Assembly: GCA_964436865.1 (NCBI GenBank)
Contig: CAYTFK010000105.1
Coordinates: 1-19,551, forward strand
Direction of reading: 5' to 3'
DNA length: 19,551 nucleotides
Source: JAXGPP01 sp964436865
GTDB taxonomy: Bacteria; Planctomycetota; Planctomycetia; Pirellulales; Thermoguttaceae
The translations under genes were made by a program, and so were the position numbers. The notes below the pieces were generated by a model. It had not been told where the DNA came from. It did no database searches and was given only the letters and a program-made list of their open reading frames with translations. Of the stretch, positions 14,323-19,551 are shown one piece after another. The first letter of the stretch is position 1. Each line of letters starts with the position of its first letter.

Positions 14323-16191
14323 CTATTCAACAAAGGTGACCACGGCGTAGTACGCGCCCACTTCGTCGCCATCGGCCGTGATGAAGACGGGGGCGAGTTG
14401 ATGGGAGCCGGCAGTCAATGAAGCGGTGAACGCGATCTGCGTGTCAGCGGCGGAAACCGGTTTGCTTTCCAGATCGTGGCCGTCCAGCCGCAGTGCGGCG
14501 CGCACTACTGGTATGGCAATTCCTTCATGGGCACGGAACGCCTTGTTCGCCCCGGGCACATCCGGTTCGGCGGGCAACCCGGCCACGATGGGCTTATCAA
14601 CCTCGACGGGCCAGCGCCGCAGGCTGATCTCGTAGCGGCCTTCGCGGACCACCTTTACCGCCCAATGGCCCGAATGCCGGGACTTCCCTGACGAGCGCCC
14701 TTCGGGCGCGATCGCCTTTGCTTTCGGCTTGCCTTGCTGGCTTGCCGCGCCAGGCAGGCCGAACGCCTGACGGATGTGCTGCTGGTTCCACGGCGGCAAC
14801 GCCTCCTGAATCCAGTCGTGGCCGGTCAGACTGACGATCCGATGGTCGGGATGGCCGATGGGGATCTCGGTCGTCTGGGCGAAGGTCGGCTCCAGCTCTG
14901 CCCACCATGCGTCGTAAAAGGCCTCCATCTTCGCCACCTGCTCGGGATGGTCCCCTGCGACATCATGCTGCTGGCCGGGGTCTTTCTTGATTGCATATAG
15001 CTCTTTGCCGTTGACGAGCCGCCACTCCTGAGACATGACGGCGGTCTGCTTCCACTTGATCGGATCGCGAACCCGCTGGGAATCGGTGACCAGATAGCGA
15101 TCGGGCCACTCCACCCGGGCATCCGGGTCGAGGAGCGCGCGGAGGGAGACGCCGTCGAACTTCAGGCCATCGGGTTTCGCGGCACCCGTCAGGTCGAGCA
15201 ACGTGGGAACGACATCGACGGCATGGCAGAGTGTGTCGCTGACACGCTTCCGGTTCCAGCCCGCGGCGGGCCAGTAGCAGAAGAAGGGGACGCGGTGGCC
15301 GCCGTCGTATTCGCTCCCCTTCGCGCCGCGCATGCCGGCATTGAAAACCCTGGCACCGGTCGCGGTACCGTTGTCGGTGGTGAAGATGAAGATCGTATTA
15401 TCGGCGATTCCCAACTCGGCAAGCAGCGCGCGGGTCCTGCCGACATTGTCGTCGATGTTGGTGATCATGCCGTAGAAAGCGGCGATGGCCTTGTCCTGCC
15501 CGCGATAGAGATCAAGGTACTCCTGCGGCGCGTGCAGAGGCCCGTGAGGGGCGTTGGGCGCGATATAGGCGAAGAACGGCTGTTTCCGGTCGGCGCAGTG
15601 GCGAATGAAACGCTGCGCCTGCGCGAAGAACACATCGGTGCAGAAGCCCCGTGCGGCGACGACCTGGCCATTGTGGAAGTAGCGGCCGTCGAAGTAGGCG
15701 TTGTCCCACAGATCGGGAGTCTGCCCGACACCTCCGCCGCCGTGGCGGTAGACCTCGGTGAAACCGCGGTCCTCGGCGCGGTACGGATAATTGTCGCCGA
15801 GATGCCATTTGCCGAACATCCCGGTGGAATAGCCGTGGTCCTTGAGGAGCTGCCCGAGTGTGATCTCATTCTCACGCAGCATCGAGCGGCCATTGACCGT
15901 GTGCCACACGCCGGTGCGGTCGGTCCAGTGCCCGGTGAGGAGCGCCGCGCGCGTGGGCGAGCAGGTCGGCGCCACGTGATAATCGGTGAGCTGCGATGAT
16001 TCCGCCGCCAGCCGGTCGATATGCGGCGTCTTGATTACGGGATTGCCCGTGCACCCCAGGTCGCCGTAGCCTTGATCGTCGGTGATGATGAAGACGATGT
16101 TGGGCTTGCCGGCCGGCGAGGCTGGAGCGGACCAGACGGTGGCCGGACAGAACGCAAGCACAACGAGACAGGCCACTCCCAGGCTTCTCAT
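14323..16191 (-). CDS. Secreted formylglycine sulfatase with extra C-terminal beta-domain (family S1)
   Basis: A 622-residue sulfatase. A signal peptide (1-22, cleavage near WSAPA) predicts export. ITDDQGYGDLG carries D38-D39; C77 in CSPTR (77-81) is the predicted formylglycine; FGKWHLGD has K128 and H130; H216, D273-N274 and K291 fit the remaining active-site positions. The sulfatase fold ends near residue 480. A Lys/Ala/Ser-rich linker then leads to a domain of about 115 residues (509-622), predicted beta-rich (HWAVKVVREGRYEISLRRW at its start), which may bind carbohydrate or stabilise the enzyme. The added domain makes it longer than a typical 450-500-residue sulfatase. The substrate is not deducible. 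The AAAGG upstream is rather far from the ATG, so the start rests mainly on the signal peptide. The gene begins 60 bases after the previous sulfatase. Confidence 0.94.
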   Translation of the reverse strand: MRSLGVACLVVLAFCPATVWSAPASPAGKPNIVFIITDDQGYGDLGCTGNPVIKTPHIDRLAAESSQLTDYHVAPTCSPTRAALLTGHWTDRTGVWHTVNGRSMLRENEITLGQLLKDHGYSTGMFGKWHLGDNYPYRAEDRGFTEVYRHGGGGVGQTPDLWDNAYFDGRYFHNGQVVAARGFCTDVFFAQAQRFIRHCADRKQPFFAYIAPNAPHGPLHAPQEYLDLYRGQDKAIAAFYGMITNIDDNVGRTRALLAELGIADNTIFIFTTDNGTATGARVFNAGMRGAKGSEYDGGHRVPFFCYWPAAGWNRKRVSDTLCHAVDVVPTLLDLTGAAKPDGLKFDGVSLRALLDPDARVEWPDRYLVTDSQRVRDPIKWKQTAVMSQEWRLVNGKELYAIKKDPGQQHDVAGDHPEQVAKMEAFYDAWWAELEPTFAQTTEIPIGHPDHRIVSLTGHDWIQEALPPWNQQHIRQAFGLPGAASQQGKPKAKAIAPEGRSSGKSRHSGHWAVKVVREGRYEISLRRWPVEVDKPIVAGLPAEPDVPGANKAFRAHEGIAIPVVRAALRLDGHDLESKPVSAADTQIAFTASLTAGSHQLAPVFITADGDEVGAYYAVVTFVE

Positions 16192-16251
16192 AATTCGGGT
16201 ACCTTTCGTGACTCGGCGGCAGGCATTCGCAGGCCAATGCGCACCCGCGGT

Positions 16252-18066
16252 TCATCGCAGTTCGAGCAAGTAGCGGGGGATACGGTCGGCGGGCTCTCCA
16301 AACTCCAGATTTTTGACCATTTCCTGTGCGCGGGCCAGCGAGACGCAGCCAGCCTCGCGCAAAAAATCGAGCGAGTTCTCCGCGGCGAGCGCTTCGTGAA
16401 GATTGCCATGCTGAAGGACCTCTTCGAGCGTCTTTAGCGCGGCCTCTTGCTCGCCCAGATGCGCAATCGCTTCGGCGGCAACTACCCGTACATCGGCCCA
16501 GTCGTCAGTCAACCGCTCGCGGAGTCTGGCCCTGGCGGGCGCGGCCTTTTCGCGGAGAATCAAGCAGCCGGTTGCCGCCCAGTAACGAAGAACCGGATGG
16601 GGGTCGTCGAGCGCGGCCAGCAGGGCGGGCAGGTTCGACGGATCGCCATCAGCGGCCTTATCGGCCAGTTCGACGATGCGTTCCAGCGGATAGGCATCGC
16701 TCTGGGCGTAGTCGTAGAGCGTCCTTTCGCCGGCGAGTCCCGGAAACATTCCTTCCGGTATGAAGCCGGTGTCGCGCGTGGCGAGGATCTCAGACCGTAG
16801 CACGGCCCGCAGATGGGCAATGTGTTCGGCGTGGCGCGGTTCAGCGATCAGGTTCCGCACTTCGAACGGATCATCGGCTACGAGATAGAACTCTTCGGGC
16901 GGTTTGGGCTTCCAGTAGCGGGCCTGCACGTCGTTGCATCGGCCGGCGACGAACTCGGCGTACCACGACCTCATGCTGGGCAGGACCTGGAACGGGTAGG
17001 AGTAGTGCTGCCCCCAGGGCCGGTGGGGCGAATAGTTGCGGATGTAGCGGGACTGCCCGTCGCGAACCGCGCGGACCATGTCGTAACGCTCGTCCATGCG
17101 GCCGCGGAAGAGGAATACGTGCGTGCGCGGCCGAGCCTTCTCGCCGAGGAACGGCCGGCCTTCGAAGTGCTCGGGAATCGGCACGCCGCAGAGGCTGAAT
17201 ACCGTAGCCGGCAGGTCGACGAAGCTGACCGGGTCGTCGGCCCACTCGCCGGGCCGGACCGGTGCGAGGTGAGCCCACTTCTTCGGCACGCGGACAATCA
17301 GCGGCACGCGAGTGCCGGAGTCGTGGATGTTGCGTTTGCCGCGCGGCAGCGCGCCGCCGTGGTCGCCGTAGTAGAAGACCACCGTGTCTTCGGCCAGTCC
17401 CTCGCGTTCCAACTCGGTCAGCAGTTGGCCGGCCTGTTTGTCCATGAGCGTCATCTGGTCATAGTAGTTGGCCCAATCGCGGCGGATGTCGGGTGTGTCA
17501 GGATGATAGGGCGGCAGCGGGATCTTGTCCGGCGGCACGCGAAAGGTGGTCTTGCCGGGTTTGGGTGCAACCTGGCTTTCATGGCTGGTAGTGAAGTTGA
17601 AGATGGCGAAAAACGGCTGGCCGGGGGCGCGATTCTTGTAGTGGGCGCGGTTGCTGCTTTCGTCCCAGGGCTGACCGGCATGGGCAACGTTATAGTCGGT
17701 CTTGACGTTGTTGGTGCAGTAGTAGCCCGCGGCGCGGAGATACTCCGGGTAGAGCTTGAAGCCAGCCGGAATAGCCACTCGGCTGCGGTGGTTGTGAATG
17801 CCCAGCGACGTGGCATACATGCCGGTGATGAGCGTCGACCGCGCGCTGGAGCAGACCGGGGCGTTGGCGAAGGCGTTGCGATAGCGGATGCCCTGCGAGG
17901 CAAGCCGATCGAGATGGGGCGTCTGTGCCAGAGGGTCGCCATAGCAGCCCAGGTAGGGGCTGTTGTCCTCGCTGGTAATCCAGAGGATGTTCGGCCGATC
18001 CGCGCCGAAAGCGAGGCCGGCGGCGAACAACAGCGCGGCGGCAAGAGCGATTCGATGGAGTTTCAT
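16252..18066 (-). CDS. Secreted sulfatase with CSSAR signature and HEAT-like C-terminus
   Basis: A 604-residue S1-type sulfatase. A signal peptide covers residues 1-22. The metal pair reads E33-D34 in TSEDNSPYLGCYG instead of Asp-Asp. The signature is C72-S-S-A-R76, lacking the Pro or Ala of the common C-x-P/A-x-R motif, so whether C72 becomes formylglycine is uncertain. K122 in NNVKTDYN replaces the GKWH motif, and YYGDHGG carries the Asp-His variant of the metal site seen in iduronate-2-sulfatase-like enzymes. Residues about 479-570 contain repeated helix pairs with HEAT-like spacing (LPALLAALDDPHPVLRYWAA, then DDWADVRVVAAEAIAHLG, then a third). The frame is open upstream to a TTG at 18102, but the ATG at 18066 starts the signal peptide and has GAGG 11 bases before it. 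It starts 99 bases after the upstream sulfatase gene. Confidence 0.9.
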   Translation of the reverse strand: MKLHRIALAAALLFAAGLAFGADRPNILWITSEDNSPYLGCYGDPLAQTPHLDRLASQGIRYRNAFANAPVCSSARSTLITGMYATSLGIHNHRSRVAIPAGFKLYPEYLRAAGYYCTNNVKTDYNVAHAGQPWDESSNRAHYKNRAPGQPFFAIFNFTTSHESQVAPKPGKTTFRVPPDKIPLPPYHPDTPDIRRDWANYYDQMTLMDKQAGQLLTELEREGLAEDTVVFYYGDHGGALPRGKRNIHDSGTRVPLIVRVPKKWAHLAPVRPGEWADDPVSFVDLPATVFSLCGVPIPEHFEGRPFLGEKARPRTHVFLFRGRMDERYDMVRAVRDGQSRYIRNYSPHRPWGQHYSYPFQVLPSMRSWYAEFVAGRCNDVQARYWKPKPPEEFYLVADDPFEVRNLIAEPRHAEHIAHLRAVLRSEILATRDTGFIPEGMFPGLAGERTLYDYAQSDAYPLERIVELADKAADGDPSNLPALLAALDDPHPVLRYWAATGCLILREKAAPARARLRERLTDDWADVRVVAAEAIAHLGEQEAALKTLEEVLQHGNLHEALAAENSLDFLREAGCVSLARAQEMVKNLEFGEPADRIPRYLLELR

Positions 18067-18165
18067 GGTCGGCATTGCCTCATGAGCTTCTTGCACATTC
18101 AAGAGTAGGTTTGGTGGGATTCCGACTGGAGGGCACGAAGGGCTCCCGGTAGCTGCATTCGAGAA

Positions 18166-19551
18166 TCAATTCCGCTCGCTTCGACGCATGTTTGCGCGGA
18201 TGTCGATGGGGCCGTGGTTTGGCTGGCGGGGGCCGGGGGTGCTGCGCCCGTCGGCCACCACTTGCTCCAGGAGAGCCGTCAGTTCACGCACCTTCTCGGG
18301 ATGACTTTCAACCAGGTTGTGCCGTTCCGCAAGGTCATCCGCGAGGTTATAGAGTTGCATCGACGGCAGCCCCGCGGCTTGCTTGCTGCCCGGCCGGGGT
18401 GCGCTCCAGCCTCCCGAGTCGGGGCAAAGCAGCAGCTTCCAAGGGCCGCGACGAATAGCAAAGCTGCCGTTGATCGAATGGGAAATCAAGTGGTCGCGGG
18501 CGCCTGCCGCGCCGCCACGAAGCGTGGGCAGGAAGCTGAAGCTGTCTTCGCCCGCGCCGGCCGGGAGTGAGTACCCGACGATCTCGGCGACGGTTGCCAA
18601 CAGATCGACCTGGCAGACGAGCTGATCGCTGGAGGTCCCAGGCGGAATCTGGCCGGGCCAGCGGGCCACCAGCGGGATTCGCAGCCCCCCTTCAAACAGA
18701 TCCGCCTTGTGGCCGCGGAGCGGCCCACAGGGATGATGCCCGCCGGCGACCAGTTCATCGAACTTGGCTTCCGGCGAACAGCCGTTGTCGCTGGTGAAAA
18801 CGACGAGTGTCTGATCGGCAAGCTTGTGCCGGTCGAGGGCGGCGAGGATTTGGCCCACGGCCCAGTCCGACTGCATGACAAAGTCGGCGTAGGGATTCAG
18901 ACCGCTCTTCCCCTGCCACTCAGGTGCCGGCAGGATGGGCGTGTGCGGCGAGGCAAGCGGGACGTACAGGAAGAAGGGGCGGCCGTCGCGTGCTTCGGCC
19001 GCGCGCCGGCCAATGTACTCGACCGACTGGCGGGCCAGGGTGGGCAAGACGTCGGCGGCGTCGAAATCCGGCGCCGCAGGCCCCTTGCGGGTACGGCGCT
19101 CGGGCGTCCGGTCGTGCATCATCAGGAAGTCGCGGTCTTCGGTCGGCAGCGATGCGACACGGTCGTTTTCAATAAAGGTGTACGGCACCATGTCGAGCGA
19201 CGCGCTAATGCCGTAGTAGTAGTCGAAGCCGACGCTGTTCGGCCCGTTGGCGATGGGCTGTGCGAAATCGACATTGAACACCTGCTGGCGACTTTCGATG
19301 TTCAGTTCCGCAACACCGCCACCCGGCTTGACGGACCAGTCCATGCCGAGATGCCACTTGCCGACGCAGGCGGTGTGGTAACCCTGCTGCTTGAGCAGCG
19401 AGGCCAGTGTCGTTCGGCCGGGCTCGATCAGCCGCGGGCTGAGGCCGCCGAGCACACCGCGCTGGAGTTTCGTGCGCCAGTTGTAGCGCCCGGTGAGCAG
19501 GCTGTACCGCGTTGGCGTGCACACCGAAGACGTGGAATGGGCGTCGGTGAA
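18166..19551 (-). CDS. Formylglycine sulfatase, N-terminus beyond window edge (family S1)
   Basis: The C-terminal 461 residues of a sulfatase; the open frame continues past base 19551, so the start, the signal peptide and the first metal-binding strand are not seen. Right at the edge is FTDAHSTSSVCTPTRYSLLTG; the Cys (codon 19519-19521) of CTPTR is the predicted formylglycine. CVGKWHLGMDW, the VFTSDNG strand and the GPLRGHKADLFEGG loop give the remaining catalytic Lys, His, Asp-Asn and Lys. A C-terminal YNLADDLAERHNL stretch is the usual sulfatase tail strand. It is the most upstream visible gene of the four leftward sulfatases, so the promoter of the cluster is likely outside the window. No specific substrate can be named. 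Confidence 0.93.
   Translation of the reverse strand, partial: FTDAHSTSSVCTPTRYSLLTGRYNWRTKLQRGVLGGLSPRLIEPGRTTLASLLKQQGYHTACVGKWHLGMDWSVKPGGGVAELNIESRQQVFNVDFAQPIANGPNSVGFDYYYGISASLDMVPYTFIENDRVASLPTEDRDFLMMHDRTPERRTRKGPAAPDFDAADVLPTLARQSVEYIGRRAAEARDGRPFFLYVPLASPHTPILPAPEWQGKSGLNPYADFVMQSDWAVGQILAALDRHKLADQTLVVFTSDNGCSPEAKFDELVAGGHHPCGPLRGHKADLFEGGLRIPLVARWPGQIPPGTSSDQLVCQVDLLATVAEIVGYSLPAGAGEDSFSFLPTLRGGAAGARDHLISHSINGSFAIRRGPWKLLLCPDSGGWSAPRPGSKQAAGLPSMQLYNLADDLAERHNLVESHPEKVRELTALLEQVVADGRSTPGPRQPNHGPIDIRANMRRSERN

Noticed and set aside
14695..14709. GCGCCC-TTC-GGGCGC hairpin as a regulatory element
   Set aside because: It lies inside the linker of the second sulfatase coding sequence and is short; GC-rich coding DNA explains it.
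18067..18102. Upstream TTG and ATG starts for the third sulfatase
   Set aside because: They add residues before a clean signal peptide, and the only Shine-Dalgarno-like GAGG is too close to the ATG at 18075 while acceptably placed for 18066.
1..19551. CRISPR array, tRNA or rRNA genes, insertion sequences
   Set aside because: No regularly spaced repeats, cloverleaf-like segments, conserved rRNA stretches or transposase motifs were recognised on reading either strand.

Overview
The window is GC-rich, metagenome-style sequence: it contains a 100-base run of N at 9621-9720, which is a scaffold gap. The best guess at the source is a planctomycete or a close PVC-group relative. The reasons are a tandem run of four secreted sulfatases, a secreted protein pairing EF-hands with a methyltransferase, GH57-based glucan metabolism, and no visible SusC/SusD or TonB genes. 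No rRNA, tRNA, CRISPR array, transposase or integrase was seen.

Layout. (1) 85-786 (+): a small protein that looks like a PD-(D/E)XK-type nuclease fold followed by a winged helix, then about 340 bases without a firm gene. (2) 1128-8627 (+): an intracellular alpha-glucan block made of glycogen synthase (glgA), a GH57 glucanase, a GalT-family nucleotidyltransferase and a second GH57 protein of the 4-alpha-glucanotransferase type. It closes with a clear rho-independent terminator at 8664-8700. (3) 8721-11544: two extracellular-type glycoside hydrolases facing away from each other across the scaffold gap, a GH62 alpha-L-arabinofuranosidase (-) and a GH30-like clan A hydrolase (+). Both lack their N-termini and any shared promoter because of the gap. 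(4) 11725-12654 (+): an exported protein with two EF-hands and a family-3 O-methyltransferase domain. (5) 12831-19551 (-): four consecutive formylglycine-type sulfatases read leftwards with gaps of about 55-100 bases, probably one transcript. The most upstream one runs off the window edge.

How the parts may work together. Block 2 can build a linear alpha-1,4-glucan (GlgA) and cut or rearrange it (two GH57 proteins). The GalT-like enzyme may connect a nucleotide sugar with glucose-1-phosphate. Blocks 3 and 5 look like a toolkit for a sulfated, arabinose- or xylose-containing polysaccharide: the GH62 and GH30-like enzymes cut glycosidic bonds and the sulfatases remove sulfate esters. That link is inference from proximity.

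Points of most interest: the GalT homologue inside a glycogen cluster; GH62 outside its usual fungal and actinobacterial range; the exported EF-hand/methyltransferase fusion with a changed metal-site residue; a sulfatase with a non-standard CSSAR signature and a HEAT-like tail; and a sulfatase with Gly in place of the His of the GKWH motif.
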